A stretch of DNA of 64,000 nt from [Clostridium] saccharolyticum WM1 (GCF_000144625.1 NC_014376.1:1116001-1180000), one strand, 5' to 3'; positions 17,889-27,389 are shown, counted from the first letter of the stretch. Notes: a model not told the origin generated them from the sequence alone. Made by a program: numbers and translations.

Positions 17889-17921
17889 GGGTTGTCTGAA
17901 GGTTCTGACACTGGACAACCC
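17889..17921 (+). other. Leader stem-loop just before the ygfK ribosome site
   Basis: Perfect 8-bp arms GGGTTGTC (17889-17896) and GACAACCC (17914-17921) with a 17-nt loop. The stem ends seven bases before the AGGAGG of ygfK. No T-run follows, so it is more likely a translation-affecting or mRNA-processing element than a terminator. Confidence 0.45.
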
Positions 17922-17939
17922 CGTTACAGGAGGTAAAAA

Positions 17940-20930
17940 ATGGGAGATAGAATGACACCAATGCCATTTGATCAGTTAGTGGATTGGATCGTAAAGGAAC
18001 ATGATAACAGCGGTACTGTTTTCGGAGTCTACAGACCCTATAAGGCCGATAAGAAAAACAACAGAAAAATTTTTGGACGAACCTTAGAGACACCTATGGG
18101 ACCGGCAGCAGGCCCTCACACCCAGCTGACTCAGAACATTGTGGCTTCCTATTATTCAGGCAGCCGTTTCTTTGAGTTAAAGACTGTTCAGATTTTAGAC
18201 GGAGAAGATCTGCCTGTAAGCAAACCATGTATCAGGGCAGACGATGAGTGCTATAACTGTGAGTGGTCTACAGAGCTTTATGTTCCCCAGGCTCAGGATG
18301 AGTATATTAAGGCATGGATCCTGCTTCATATTATTGCCAAGGAATATGGCCTTGGAGCGATGGACGGCTTCCAGTTCAACATGAGTGTAGGCTATGACTT
18401 AGAGGGAATCAAATCCCCTAAGGTTAACAGCTTTATTGATAACATGAAGGATGCGAAGGATACGGAGATGTTTAAATCCTGCAAGAGCTACCTCTTAAAT
18501 CATATGGATTTATTTAAGCATGTGACCAAAGAGGACATTGAGAACATTCCTTCTGAAATCTGCAATTCCGTGACCCTTTCTACACTTCACGGATGTCCTC
18601 CTCAGGAAATTCAGAGAATTGCCACTTATCTGATTGAGGAAAAAGGACTGAACACCTTTATCAAGTGCAACCCGACTCTTCTTGGTTACGAATTTGCAAG
18701 AAATACCATGGATGAGATGGGATATGATTATATCGCCTTCGGTGATTTCCACTTCCTTGATGACTTACAGTATGAGGATGCGGTTCCTATGTTAAAGAAC
18801 CTTATGGCTCTGGCAGAGAAAAAGAACTTAGAGTTCGGTGTTAAGATCACCAACACCTTCCCTGTAGATGTAAGAAATAACGAGCTTCCAAGCGAAGAGA
18901 TGTATATGTCCGGAAAGTCCTTATATCCTCTTTCCATTTCACTGGCAGCCAAGCTGGCAAAGGAATTTGACGGAAAATTAAGAATTTCCTTCTCAGGCGG
19001 TGCGGATTACCATAACATTAAGGCAATTGTAGATGCGGGAATCTGGCCTGTGACCGTTGCCACCACTCTTTTAAAGCCAGGCGGCTATCAGAGACTGTTA
19101 CAGATCGCAGAGAAGCTGGAAGACGGCAACGTCAAGTTTACGGGAGTTGATCCGGAAAAGACAGCGAAACTGGCAGAGGATTCTGTTCATGATCCTCATC
19201 ACAGAAAGGCAGTAAAACCTCTTCCCATCCGAAAGATGGCAAAGAGCGTACCCCTCATTGACTGTTATGTAGCTCCATGCAAAGACGCCTGCCCCATCCA
19301 TCAGGATATTACTACCTATTTACAGCTATCCGGAGCAGGAAAATACGAAGACGCCATAAAAGTAATCGCAGAGAAGAATCCGCTTCCTTTCATAACAGGA
19401 ACTATCTGTGCCCATAACTGTATGAGCAAGTGTAACCGGAACTATTATGAAGATCCGGTGAACATCCGCGGTGTCAAGCTGGTCTGTGCGGAAGGCGGCT
19501 ATGATACGTTCATGAAGGAAATTAAGGCAGGGGAACTGAAAGGCAAAAAGACCGCAGTGATCGGAGGCGGCCCGGCTGGACTTGCAGCCGCATACTTCCT
19601 CACAAAGAACGGCATGCCTGCAACTATTTTTGAAAAGACCGGCACCCTTGGCGGCGTAGTGAAACATGTGATCCCCGGATTCCGTATTTCAGACGAAGCG
19701 ATTGACAAGGATGCGGCTCTGTCTCTTGCATATGGAGCTGAGGTAAGATATAACACGGAAGTAACTGATTTAGAAGCCTTAAAGAAAGAAGGCTTTGACT
19801 ATATCATCCTTGCCACCGGTGCATCCAAGCCAGGCGTGTTAAAGCTTGAGGCAGGTGAAACCATCAATGCACTGGATTTCCTTGCCCAGTTTAAGGCTGC
19901 TGACGGAAAACTGGATATTGGCAAAAACGTGGTAGTCATCGGCGGCGGAAACACTGCCATGGATACGGCAAGAGCGGTGAAGCGAACAGAAGGCGTGGAG
20001 CATTCCTACCTGGTTTACCGGAGAACAAAACGCTATATGCCGGCAGATGAGGAAGAGTTAGAGATGGCACTGGAAGACGGTGTGGAATTCAAGGAACTGC
20101 TGTCTCCGGTAGCGCTTAAAAACGGAAAACTCCTTTGCAAGGTAATGAAGCTTTCCGATACCGATGCCACCGGCAGAAGGAACATTGTGGAAACAGAAGA
20201 AACTGTGGAAATTCCTGCGGATACTGTGATCGCAGCAGTTGGCGAGCAGGTTCCTACAGAATTCTATGAAGCAAACGGTATCAATGTAAATAACAAGGGC
20301 AAAGTTCTTGTAAATGAGGAAACTCTGGAGACAAGCGCAGCCGGTGTTTACGTGGTAGGTGACGGACTCTTTGGACCGGCAACTGTTGTAGAGGCTATGA
20401 GAGATGCCCGCATGGCTGCTGAAGCTATTTTAGGCAAAAAGGCTGCTGTGGACTTTGATGATACCGTGGATAACTTAGAAAAGATCTATGACAAGCGCGG
20501 TATCCTTGGAGAAACCAAGGATTATAAGGTAGAAGATTCCCGATGCCTTGGCTGCTCCAATGTCTGTGAAAACTGTGCGGAAGTCTGTCCAAACCGAGCA
20601 AACCTGGCATTGAATATTCCTGGCTTATCCATGCACCAGATCGTCCATGTGGACTATATGTGCAACGAGTGCGGAAACTGTAAGAGCTTCTGTCCATATG
20701 ACAGTGCTCCTTACTTGGATAAGTTCACTTTATTCGCTAACGAGGCTGATATGGAAAACAGCAAGAACGAAGGCTTTGTTGTATTGGATAAGGCAGAGAT
20801 TGCCTGCAAGGTGCGGTACCTTGGAAATATTCTTACCTGGAAAGCCGGTGAAAAGGACAGTGTCATTCCGGATGGACTTAGAAAAATCATGGAAACTGTC
20901 TGCAAGGAGTATGATTATATTTTAGGATAA
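17940..20930 (+). CDS. ygfK: YgfK, flavin/iron-sulfur oxidoreductase (annotated as putative selenate reductase subunit)
   Basis: Large cytosolic electron-transfer reductase of 996 aa (E. coli YgfK 1032). Domain order: a dihydroorotate-dehydrogenase-like barrel (about 1-420), a GltD-like N-terminal cysteine region (about 440-500; APCKDACPIHQD, CAHNCMSKC), an NAD(P)H:FAD module with VIGGGPAGLAAAYF near 540 and VVVIGGGNTAMDTAR near 662, and a C-terminal ferredoxin region (about 868-920) with CLGCSNVCENCAEVCP and CNECGNCKSFCP. The usual name, selenate reductase, comes from an E. coli phenotype; its constant company with xdh, ssnA and hyuA points to reductive attack on a purine ring (uric acid or xanthine) with NAD(P)H. 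The barrel domain could hold the substrate site. Start has AGGAGG at ideal spacing. Domain call firm, reaction inferred. Confidence 0.9.
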   Translation: MGDRMTPMPFDQLVDWIVKEHDNSGTVFGVYRPYKADKKNNRKIFGRTLETPMGPAAGPHTQLTQNIVASYYSGSRFFELKTVQILDGEDLPVSKPCIRADDECYNCEWSTELYVPQAQDEYIKAWILLHIIAKEYGLGAMDGFQFNMSVGYDLEGIKSPKVNSFIDNMKDAKDTEMFKSCKSYLLNHMDLFKHVTKEDIENIPSEICNSVTLSTLHGCPPQEIQRIATYLIEEKGLNTFIKCNPTLLGYEFARNTMDEMGYDYIAFGDFHFLDDLQYEDAVPMLKNLMALAEKKNLEFGVKITNTFPVDVRNNELPSEEMYMSGKSLYPLSISLAAKLAKEFDGKLRISFSGGADYHNIKAIVDAGIWPVTVATTLLKPGGYQRLLQIAEKLEDGNVKFTGVDPEKTAKLAEDSVHDPHHRKAVKPLPIRKMAKSVPLIDCYVAPCKDACPIHQDITTYLQLSGAGKYEDAIKVIAEKNPLPFITGTICAHNCMSKCNRNYYEDPVNIRGVKLVCAEGGYDTFMKEIKAGELKGKKTAVIGGGPAGLAAAYFLTKNGMPATIFEKTGTLGGVVKHVIPGFRISDEAIDKDAALSLAYGAEVRYNTEVTDLEALKKEGFDYIILATGASKPGVLKLEAGETINALDFLAQFKAADGKLDIGKNVVVIGGGNTAMDTARAVKRTEGVEHSYLVYRRTKRYMPADEEELEMALEDGVEFKELLSPVALKNGKLLCKVMKLSDTDATGRRNIVETEETVEIPADTVIAAVGEQVPTEFYEANGINVNNKGKVLVNEETLETSAAGVYVVGDGLFGPATVVEAMRDARMAAEAILGKKAAVDFDDTVDNLEKIYDKRGILGETKDYKVEDSRCLGCSNVCENCAEVCPNRANLALNIPGLSMHQIVHVDYMCNECGNCKSFCPYDSAPYLDKFTLFANEADMENSKNEGFVVLDKAEIACKVRYLGNILTWKAGEKDSVIPDGLRKIMETVCKEYDYILG

Positions 20931-20973
20931 AATCCTGAGGTAAAAGGAAAAGTAATTGTATTGGAATTGAATC

Positions 20974-21009
20974 GGCGCAGTCGGAGAAAAGTTTTCTCCC
21001 TGCGCCTTT
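20974..21009 (+). terminator. Stem-loop between ygfK and hyuA, weak terminator
   Basis: GGCGCAG (20974-20980) pairs with CTGCGCC (21000-21006) and GGAGAAAA with TTTTCTCC inside, so the whole 33-nt segment is stem. Only TTT follows before CC, so partial termination or an RNA 3'-end protector is likely, allowing read-through into hyuA. Confidence 0.55.
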
Positions 21010-21149
21010 CCATCTTGGCAGATGAAACCTCTTCCAGGGAACCCTAAATGCCCTGAGAAGATTAAGGAAAAGAGGAATGATCCATTACACGGAATCAGAA
21101 AGCAGGCTGTAAAAGGCCGAGACAGCGAAAAGAAAGGAAGTAGATGTTT

Positions 21150-22526
21150 ATGAAAACCCTATTAAAGGGCGGAACTGTAGTATCGGGAAGCGGTCTTAAC
21201 CAGGCGGATGTCCTCATGGATGAGGGAAAGATTCAGGCAGTGGAACCAGGAATCCAGGCGGAGGGAGCAAAAGTCATTGATGTAACAGGAAAGCTTTTGT
21301 TTCCCGGGTTTATTGATGCCCACACCCATTTCGACCTTCATGTGGCAGGAACCGTGACGGCGGATAATTTTGAGACGGGAACAAAGGCCGCATTGTCAGG
21401 CGGAACCACGATGATCATTGATTTTGCCACCCAATATCAGGGCGAAACTCTGGAAAAAGCTCTGGAAAACTGGCATAAAAAAGCCGATGGGAACGCATCC
21501 TGTGATTATGGCTTTCATCTGGCGATCTCTGACTGGAACCCTTCCATCAGCAAGGAATTGGAAGAAATCGTTGAAAACGGTGTAACCTCCTTTAAGCTTT
21601 ACATGACTTATGATGAAATGTACTTAAATGATAAGAAGATCTATCAGGTACTGAAGCGGTTAAAAGAAGTGGGAGGGATTGCCGGTGTTCATTGTGAGAA
21701 CATGGGGATCATACAGGCACTGGTGGAAGAAGAAAAGGCAAAGGGGAACTTATCGATCAGCGCTCACAAAAAAACCAGACCTGCCCCGGTAGAAGCGGAA
21801 GCCATCGGCAGGCTGTTAAAAATCGCAGGCCTGGCGGAGGCCCCGGTGATTATTGTCCATTTAAGCTCCGGAGAGGGCTATCAGGAAGTGAAATATGCCA
21901 GGGAGCGGGGACAGGAAATTTACGTGGAGACCTGCCCGCAGTACCTGCTCCTGGATGAAAGCGTGTATGAACTGCCCGGCTTTGAAAGCAGCAAGTATGT
22001 AATTTCACCCACCATTAAGAAGGAAAAGGACAGCATCAGGCTCTGGAATGCCCTGCTGAAGAATCACATTCAGACCTTAGCCACGGATCACTGCAGTTTT
22101 ACTACCGCTCAGAAGGCGGCAGGAAAAGAGGATTTTACAAAAATTCCAAACGGAATGCCTGGTGTGGAATCCCGTCCGGTCCTACTATACAGCTTTGGAG
22201 TGCTGGAGCATAACCTGAAGCTGGAACAGATGTGCCGGCTGCTGTCTGAAAATCCTGCAAAGCTTTATGGCGTTTATCCTCAGAAAGGGGCGATTGCTCC
22301 TGGAAGCGATGGGGATCTCGTGGTGTGGAATCCGAATGTCCAGTGGACGATGTCCGTAGAAAACCAGGTGGCAAATGTGGATTATTGCCCCTTTGAGGGA
22401 ACTGATGTTAAAGGGAAAGCGGAGCTTGTATTCTTAAAGGGCCGTCTGGCTGCAAAAGATGGTCAGGTGGTATTGGAGAAAAGCGGTTCCTATGTTCCCA
22501 GAAAGAGGCGCATGGAGCTGTACTAA
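21150..22526 (+). CDS. hyuA: HyuA, hydantoinase/dihydropyrimidinase-type cyclic amidohydrolase
   Basis: Hydrolyses cyclic amides such as hydantoins or dihydropyrimidines; in this cluster it probably opens the second ring of the purine intermediate. Start at 21150 (MKTLLKGGTVV) matches the family N-terminus and sits nine bases after GGAAG; an ATG at 21144 is too close to that site. 458 aa against 461 in E. coli HyuA. Metal-site features: FIDAHTHFDLHV (about 52-63), the carbamylated Lys in VTSFKLYMTYD near 148, GVHCENMG, IVHLSSGEGY and TDHCSFT. Its stop overlaps the yqeC start by one base, so it is coupled to the cofactor genes that follow. Confidence 0.92.
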   Translation: MKTLLKGGTVVSGSGLNQADVLMDEGKIQAVEPGIQAEGAKVIDVTGKLLFPGFIDAHTHFDLHVAGTVTADNFETGTKAALSGGTTMIIDFATQYQGETLEKALENWHKKADGNASCDYGFHLAISDWNPSISKELEEIVENGVTSFKLYMTYDEMYLNDKKIYQVLKRLKEVGGIAGVHCENMGIIQALVEEEKAKGNLSISAHKKTRPAPVEAEAIGRLLKIAGLAEAPVIIVHLSSGEGYQEVKYARERGQEIYVETCPQYLLLDESVYELPGFESSKYVISPTIKKEKDSIRLWNALLKNHIQTLATDHCSFTTAQKAAGKEDFTKIPNGMPGVESRPVLLYSFGVLEHNLKLEQMCRLLSENPAKLYGVYPQKGAIAPGSDGDLVVWNPNVQWTMSVENQVANVDYCPFEGTDVKGKAELVFLKGRLAAKDGQVVLEKSGSYVPRKRRMELY

Positions 22527-23323
22527 TGGGATCAAAGAATGTCTATACCTTGAAAAAGCAGGAAGGGAAACTGAATGTGACAAGGAGGGCCTCCTTATGG
22601 GAGGCCCTGGGATATCTCTTTCAGGAGCATATGGTCATTGCCTTGACCGGCGGCGGCGGTAAGACCAGTGCCATGTTTACCCTGGCCGATGAACTGGCAG
22701 ATATGGGAAAGCGTGTGATCGTTACCACCAGCACTCATATCTTTTATCCTGAGGACCGGGAAGTAGTGCTGGCAGACCGGGCAGGGACCGTGGAGGAATA
22801 CTTAAGGGGACGAAAAGAATGGTTTTCTGACCCCTCAGGCCAGGTTCTGGTAACAGGACAGCCGGCAGCCGAAGGAAAATTAAAAGGCATGGCCCTTGAA
22901 GAAATGGAACAGCTCCCAGGTCTGGCTGACGTGCTGCTTTTGGAAGCGGACGGAGCAAAGCGTCTTCCTTTGAAGATTCCAAGGGAAGGGGAGCCTGCCC
23001 TGTTAAAAAACACCTATGGGGTGATCGGCTGCGCCGGACTGGATGCCATTGGCTGCCAATGGAAAGAAAAATGTTTCCGATGGGAACTTGCAGAAAAGAC
23101 ATTTGGCTGGAAGACGGATAAAAGTCTCATTACTACGGCTCATATGGCCAAGATCCTTGCAAGCAGCCATGGGACCAGAAAGGGAGCAGAATCCATGGAA
23201 TACCGGATTTTACTGAATAAGGCTGATGATGAAGACCGGCTGTCCCTGGGAGTCCGTGTGGCGGAATGCCTGGGGGAAGATTGGTCCGGACGATGTGTGA
23301 TAACCAGTTTTTCTATGCAGTAG
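22526..23323 (+). CDS. yqeC: YqeC, selenium cofactor biosynthesis P-loop protein
   Basis: Putative nucleotide-binding protein of the YqeC family, found with selenium-dependent molybdenum hydroxylases and implicated genetically in their maturation. 265 aa. A Walker-A-like loop TGGGGKTS spans residues 41-48 and a VLLLEADGAKRLPLKIP segment (about 132-148) is typical of the family. ATG overlaps the hyuA TAA by one base. Biochemical activity is not known. It starts the cofactor-maturation half of the operon. Confidence 0.88.
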   Translation: MGSKNVYTLKKQEGKLNVTRRASLWEALGYLFQEHMVIALTGGGGKTSAMFTLADELADMGKRVIVTTSTHIFYPEDREVVLADRAGTVEEYLRGRKEWFSDPSGQVLVTGQPAAEGKLKGMALEEMEQLPGLADVLLLEADGAKRLPLKIPREGEPALLKNTYGVIGCAGLDAIGCQWKEKCFRWELAEKTFGWKTDKSLITTAHMAKILASSHGTRKGAESMEYRILLNKADDEDRLSLGVRVAECLGEDWSGRCVITSFSMQ

Positions 23324-23335
23324 AAAAGGATTAGC

Positions 23336-23695
23336 ATGAAAGATACAAAAAAAGAAGAAAGAACGCTTAAGTACCATTTAAAGCTTCGCATTTATTATGA
23401 AGAGCGCAATTTCGGTCCTGGAGTAGCAAGTTTAATGAAGCTTGTGAGGGAAAGGGGGTCCCTTTCGGCTGCCTGCCAGGAACTGAATATGGCTTATTCC
23501 AAAGCGTGGAAAATCATTAACAAGGCAGAAGAGGATCTGGGTTTTTCCCTGATGGAAGGAAGACGGGGCGGTGAAAACGGCGGTACAACCGTATTAACAG
23601 AAGAAGGTGAAACGTTTCTGGACCGGTACCTGGCATTCACGGAGGAAGCAGAGGCAGCACTGGAAGAATTATTTTACAAATATTTTACCGGATGA
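23336..23695 (+). CDS. ModE-like winged-helix DNA-binding protein lacking the molybdate domain
   Basis: 119-aa protein equal to the N-terminal LysR-type winged helix of the molybdate regulator ModE (GSLSAACQELNMAYSKAWKIINKAEEDLG at about 42-69, then TTVLTEEGETFLDRY). The C-terminal molbindin domains that bind molybdate are absent. In anaerobes such stand-alone domains accompany molybdenum-cofactor genes. It could regulate this operon without sensing molybdate directly, or with a partner such as the MoeA-like protein encoded next. Twelve bp after yqeC; AAAGGA precedes ATG. Confidence 0.85.
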   Translation: MKDTKKEERTLKYHLKLRIYYEERNFGPGVASLMKLVRERGSLSAACQELNMAYSKAWKIINKAEEDLGFSLMEGRRGGENGGTTVLTEEGETFLDRYLAFTEEAEAALEELFYKYFTG

Positions 23696-23701
23696 TATAA
23701 T
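23673..23701 (+). promoter_or_regulatory. Candidate internal promoter before the molybdenum-cofactor genes
   Basis: TTTACA (23673-23678), 17-bp spacer, TATAAT (23696-23701), overlapping the end of the ModE-like gene. Downstream, TACGATA (23704-23710) and TATCGTA (23764-23770) form an inverted repeat enclosing ATTCT/AGAAT. It would allow cofactor genes to be expressed apart from ssnA-ygfK. Confidence 0.4.
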
Positions 23702-23802
23702 AATACGATAGCGTTTTTGCAAAGGTGGATATTCTTACTTGAGAATAACAAAGCCAGCCGTTGTATCGTAAATAATGTGTTAGTACGAAAGGAGAGGGAA
23801 CA

Positions 23803-24837
23803 TTGAAGGAAATCAGAACAGTAGATGCGGTAGGGCAGGTCCTCTGCCATGATATGACTCAAATCATACCTGGAGTCATGAAGGATGCAAGATTCCGGAA
23901 AGGACATGTAGTGACAGAGGAAGACATTCCGGTGCTGTTGTCCATGGGAAAAGAACATATTTATGTCTGGGAGAAAGATGATTCCCTTTACCATGAAAAT
24001 GAAGCTGCTGAAATCCTGTGCAGTCTCTGTATGAATGACCATATGGAACGCAGCGAGGTAAAGGAAGGAAAGATTGAGTTGAAATCAACGGTTCGGGGCC
24101 TGTTAAAAATAGACACCGGGCTTTTGGATAGAATAAACAGCCAGGGGAACATGATGATTGCCTCCAGGCATCCCAACACTCCGGTGGAGCCTGGGGACAA
24201 GCTGTGCGGTACAAGGATCATTCCCCTTGTTATTAAAAAAGAAGAGATGGAAGAGGCCAGGAAACTTTGCAAAGGAAAGAAGATTTTTGCCGTACTGCCC
24301 TATCTGGACAAAAAGGTAGGACTGGTGACCACGGGCAGCGAGGTATTCCATGGAAGAGTAAAGGATTCTTTCGGTCCTGTGTTAAAGGCTAAAGTGGAAG
24401 AGTTTGGCGGTCAGATCCTTGGACAGACGGTCACTGATGATAAACCGGAGCATACCACAGAAGCGATTATGGAATTTATCCGCCAGGGAGCCGACATGGT
24501 GCTTGTCAGCGGCGGCATGAGCGTTGACCCGGATGACAAGACTCCGCTTGCCATCCGAAACACAGGAGCAGAGGTAATATCCTATGGTGCTCCCGTACTC
24601 CCGGGAGCCATGTTCCTGCTTTCTTATTACAAAAAGGACGGGAAAAACATTCCCATAACCGGGCTTCCCGGCTGCGTCATGTATTCTAAGAGAACCGTGT
24701 TTGATCTGGTGCTTCCAAGGCTTATGGCTGATGATCCGGTAACAAAGGAGGATCTGGACAAGCTGGGAAAAGGAGGACTTTGCCTTTCCTGCGATGTCTG
24801 TTATTACCCTAACTGCGGCTTTGGAAAGGGCTGGTAG
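23803..24837 (+). CDS. MoeA-like molybdopterin-binding protein with cysteine-rich tail
   Basis: 344-aa protein with a MoaB/Mog-type molybdopterin-binding domain (about 165-310; [56 protein letters not shown]) after a distinct N-terminal half. It is shorter than classic MoeA (about 400 aa) and probably serves in metal insertion or cofactor handling for the selenium-dependent hydroxylase. Translation starts at TTG (23803) with AAGGAGAGG upstream. The last 18 residues hold four cysteines (Cys327, Cys330, Cys333, Cys338) in [12 protein letters not shown], a possible metal or persulfide site. Full MoeA does not occur elsewhere in the window. Confidence 0.8.
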   Translation: MKEIRTVDAVGQVLCHDMTQIIPGVMKDARFRKGHVVTEEDIPVLLSMGKEHIYVWEKDDSLYHENEAAEILCSLCMNDHMERSEVKEGKIELKSTVRGLLKIDTGLLDRINSQGNMMIASRHPNTPVEPGDKLCGTRIIPLVIKKEEMEEARKLCKGKKIFAVLPYLDKKVGLVTTGSEVFHGRVKDSFGPVLKAKVEEFGGQILGQTVTDDKPEHTTEAIMEFIRQGADMVLVSGGMSVDPDDKTPLAIRNTGAEVISYGAPVLPGAMFLLSYYKKDGKNIPITGLPGCVMYSKRTVFDLVLPRLMADDPVTKEDLDKLGKGGLCLSCDVCYYPNCGFGKGW

Positions 24838-24866
24838 ATACTACAGGTGGAAAGGTTGATAAAAAT

Positions 24867-25370
24867 ATGAGCGGACTGACACATTTTGATGAACAGGGAA
24901 ATGCCCGCATGGTGGACGTAGGCGAAAAGGCGGAGACGGACCGGATCGCTGTGGCACACGGGTTTATTACGGTCAATCAGGAGGTTTTTGAGGCCATTTC
25001 CCAGGGGACTGCAAAAAAAGGTGATGTTCTTGGAGTCTCCAGAGTGGCAGGGATCATGGGTGCAAAAAGAACCTCTGAACTTATCCCCCTGTGCCATGGG
25101 CTGATGCTTACCAAGTGCACCGTGGATTTTGTGCTTCATGAGGAAAGCCGTTCGGTAGAGGCCGTCTGTACGGTCAGGACCCAGGGAAAGACCGGTGTGG
25201 AGATGGAAGCCCTGACAGGGGTGAATATCGCTTTGCTGACCATATATGACATGTGCAAGGCCATGGACCGGGGAATGACCATCAGCCAAATCTGCCTTTT
25301 AAAAAAGGATGGCGGAAAGAGCGGACTCTATGAGAAGGACTCTGGCAGCAGGGGGAAAGACCATGATTGA
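24867..25370 (+). CDS. moaC: Cyclic pyranopterin monophosphate synthase
   Basis: Acts after MoaA in the first stage of molybdenum cofactor synthesis, forming cyclic pyranopterin monophosphate from the 3',8-cyclo-GTP product. 167 aa, family length. Visible motifs: [52 protein letters not shown] C-terminal segment with the conserved Asp-Met-Cys-Lys. It overlaps the moaA start by eight bases. The C-terminal extension [19 protein letters not shown] beyond the domain arises from that overlap and is not conserved. Confidence 0.95.
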   Translation: MSGLTHFDEQGNARMVDVGEKAETDRIAVAHGFITVNQEVFEAISQGTAKKGDVLGVSRVAGIMGAKRTSELIPLCHGLMLTKCTVDFVLHEESRSVEAVCTVRTQGKTGVEMEALTGVNIALLTIYDMCKAMDRGMTISQICLLKKDGGKSGLYEKDSGSRGKDHD

Positions 25371-26331
25371 TCGATGCAGCAGAACCATTGATTATATCCG
25401 GATCTCCGTCACAGACCGATGCAATTTAAGGTGCGTCTACTGTATGCCTGAGGAGGGGATTGTCCCTATGAGCCACGGGGACATCCTTACTTACCATGAG
25501 ATCTTAAGGATCTGCGAAGCCGGCGCCCGCCTTGGAATCCGCAAGGTGAAGGTGACAGGCGGGGAGCCTTTGGTGAGAAAGGATATAGAAGTTCTGATCA
25601 AGGGGCTTCAGTCGATTCCCGGAATCGAAGATGTGACAATGACGACCAATGGCTGTCTTTTAAAGGAGAAAGCTGCCTTATTAAAGGCTGCTGGTTTATC
25701 AAGTGTCAATGTGAGTCTGGATACCCTGAATCCAGAGCGGTTTGCTGAAATCACAAGAAGAGACTGCTTTGAATCTGTCATGGAGGGAATCGAAAGCGCA
25801 CTGGAAGCAGGGTTGAAAGTAAAGATAAACTGTGCGGTTATGGAAGAGCTTTCAAAGGAAGAGGTACTAGCTTTTGCCAGGTTTTCCATGGAACGCAGGA
25901 TTCCGGTCCGTTTTATTGAGATGATGCCAATCGGTCAGGGGAAACGTTACAAAGCAATGGAAAATGACGACCTTGCGGGAATTCTGTCTGAGACCTTCGG
26001 ACCGCTTAGGGAAAGCCGGGAGGTAAAAGGCAATGGTCCTGCCGTTTATTATACATGGGGAAATGAAACGGGTTTTGTGGGTTTTATCAGTGCGGTCAGC
26101 CACAGATTCTGCGGCTCCTGCAACCGGGTGAGACTGACCTCCGACGGATTTTTAAAGCTTTGTCTGGACAGTCCGGCAGGAGTGGATTTAAAAAGACCTT
26201 TGCGTGAGGGAATCTCTGACGGGGATCTTCTTGACCTGATGAAGCAGAGTATTCAAAGTAAGCCGGAAAGCCATCATTTTGAAGAAGACAATGGCGAAGC
26301 AAGCCCCAATATGAACCAGATAGGAGGATAA
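25363..26331 (+). CDS. moaA: GTP 3',8-cyclase
   Basis: Radical SAM enzyme that converts GTP to 3',8-cyclo-7,8-dihydro-GTP, first step of molybdopterin synthesis. Start at 25363 ([15 protein letters not shown]) has GGGGGAAAG upstream; earlier in-frame ATGs inside moaC lack support. 322 aa. The SAM cluster is Cys20, Cys24 and Cys27 (CNLRCVYC); the C-terminal substrate cluster is [14 protein letters not shown]...LC; the protein ends in the conserved GG tail (QIGG). All catalytic elements are intact. Translationally coupled to moaC. Confidence 0.96.
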   Translation: MIDRCSRTIDYIRISVTDRCNLRCVYCMPEEGIVPMSHGDILTYHEILRICEAGARLGIRKVKVTGGEPLVRKDIEVLIKGLQSIPGIEDVTMTTNGCLLKEKAALLKAAGLSSVNVSLDTLNPERFAEITRRDCFESVMEGIESALEAGLKVKINCAVMEELSKEEVLAFARFSMERRIPVRFIEMMPIGQGKRYKAMENDDLAGILSETFGPLRESREVKGNGPAVYYTWGNETGFVGFISAVSHRFCGSCNRVRLTSDGFLKLCLDSPAGVDLKRPLREGISDGDLLDLMKQSIQSKPESHHFEEDNGEASPNMNQIGG

Positions 26332-26335
26332 GCAG

Positions 26336-26779
26336 ATGGGAAAGGTTATGGCTGTCTGTATCAGCGAAAAAAAAGGAACCCAGAAAGTCAGGGTGGAAGA
26401 AGGACATTTTATTGAAGAACACGGAATCGAAGGCGATGCTCATGCAGGCAAATGGCACAGGCAGGTGAGTCTTTTATCCTTTGATACCATAGAGGATTTT
26501 AAGGCCAGAGGTGCGCAGATCGGGAATGGAGCCTTTGGGGAAAACATTATCGTCCAGGGCATTGATCTGATCCATCTTCCCATTGGCACAAGGTTAACGT
26601 GCGGGGATATACTTCTGGAGGTGACTCAAATAGGCAAGGAATGTCACTCCCATTGTGAGATATACAAGAAAATGGGAGAATGCATTATGCCGTCCAACGG
26701 GATCTTTACAAGAGTCCTCCATGGCGGGATCATGAAGGAAGGGGATGAAATCACAGTATGTACCGGGCAGGAATCGTAA
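26336..26779 (+). CDS. MOSC domain protein
   Basis: 147-aa stand-alone MOSC domain (named from Mo-cofactor sulfurase C-terminus). Such proteins bind sulfur or pterin-cofactor species and are taken as sulfur or selenium carriers in molybdenum-cofactor maturation. Typical elements are EEHGIEGDAHAGKWHRQVSLLS (about 26-47), NGAFGENIIVQGIDL and GKECHSHCEIYKKMGECIMP with several cysteines, one probably the active residue. AGGAGG lies just upstream (5 bp after moaA). In this locus a role in adding sulfur or selenium to the Mo centre is plausible, not shown. Overlaps mogA by 22 bp. Confidence 0.87.
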   Translation: MGKVMAVCISEKKGTQKVRVEEGHFIEEHGIEGDAHAGKWHRQVSLLSFDTIEDFKARGAQIGNGAFGENIIVQGIDLIHLPIGTRLTCGDILLEVTQIGKECHSHCEIYKKMGECIMPSNGIFTRVLHGGIMKEGDEITVCTGQES

Positions 26780-27282
26780 CCTTAAGTGACAAGGGAGCCG
26801 CCGGAGAGCGGGAAGATGTAAGCGGCGCAGTGATAAGGGAAATATTGGAGAAATCAGGTTTTGAGGTGATCAGTTACAGACTTCTGGCTGATGAAGGAGA
26901 GGCACTTAAGGAAGAGCTTATTCGATTAAGCGATAAGGTGGAATGCGATCTGGTACTGACCACAGGAGGGACCGGCTTTTCGCCAAGAGATGTGACTCCC
27001 GAGGCCACTTTGGCTGTAGCGGACCGCAATGCGCCTGGGATCTCTGAAGCCATACGGGCTTACAGCATGACCGTGACCAAACGGGCCATGCTAAGCAGGG
27101 GGGCCAGCGTCATCCGGGGGGCGACCCTTATCATTAACCTGCCTGGAAGCCCAAAAGCAGTGAGGGAGAGTCTGGAATACATTCTGGATCCTCTGTTTCA
27201 TGGTCTTGAGATTTTGTCAGGAAGAGGCGGAGAATGCGCCAGAGCGGATATTCAGCAATCCCATGGGAAATCATTTATTTAA
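26758..27282 (+). CDS. mogA: Molybdopterin adenylyltransferase (MogA/MoaB)
   Basis: Activates molybdopterin by adenylation before molybdate insertion. 174 aa with the MoCF-binding fold: GIVTLSDKGAAGEREDVSG at the N-terminus, LTTGGTGFSPRDVTPEAT (about 63-80), and INLPGSPKAVRESLEYIL near the C-terminus. The start lies inside the MOSC gene (22-bp overlap), an arrangement that couples translation. The MogA/MoaB distinction cannot be settled by eye. Confidence 0.92.
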   Translation: MYRAGIVTLSDKGAAGEREDVSGAVIREILEKSGFEVISYRLLADEGEALKEELIRLSDKVECDLVLTTGGTGFSPRDVTPEATLAVADRNAPGISEAIRAYSMTVTKRAMLSRGASVIRGATLIINLPGSPKAVRESLEYILDPLFHGLEILSGRGGECARADIQQSHGKSFI

Positions 27283-27389
27283 ATCGTATGCCTAAGGGCA
27301 TTCAATACAGCCTGGACCGGATACAGGAATACAGGCATTCCTGTTCTGGCTCCTTGCATGCAGAAATAAATCGGAAGGTCTAGGATACA

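Noticed and set aside
23702..23802. Possible molybdenum-cofactor riboswitch upstream of the MoeA-like gene
   Set aside because: The leader is about 95 nt and I could not see the long conserved helices of the Moco RNA motif; only short inverted repeats are present.
24804..25289. Open frame of 161 codons antisense to moaC
   Set aside because: moaC is firmly supported; the antisense frame has low-complexity His-rich content and no family match.
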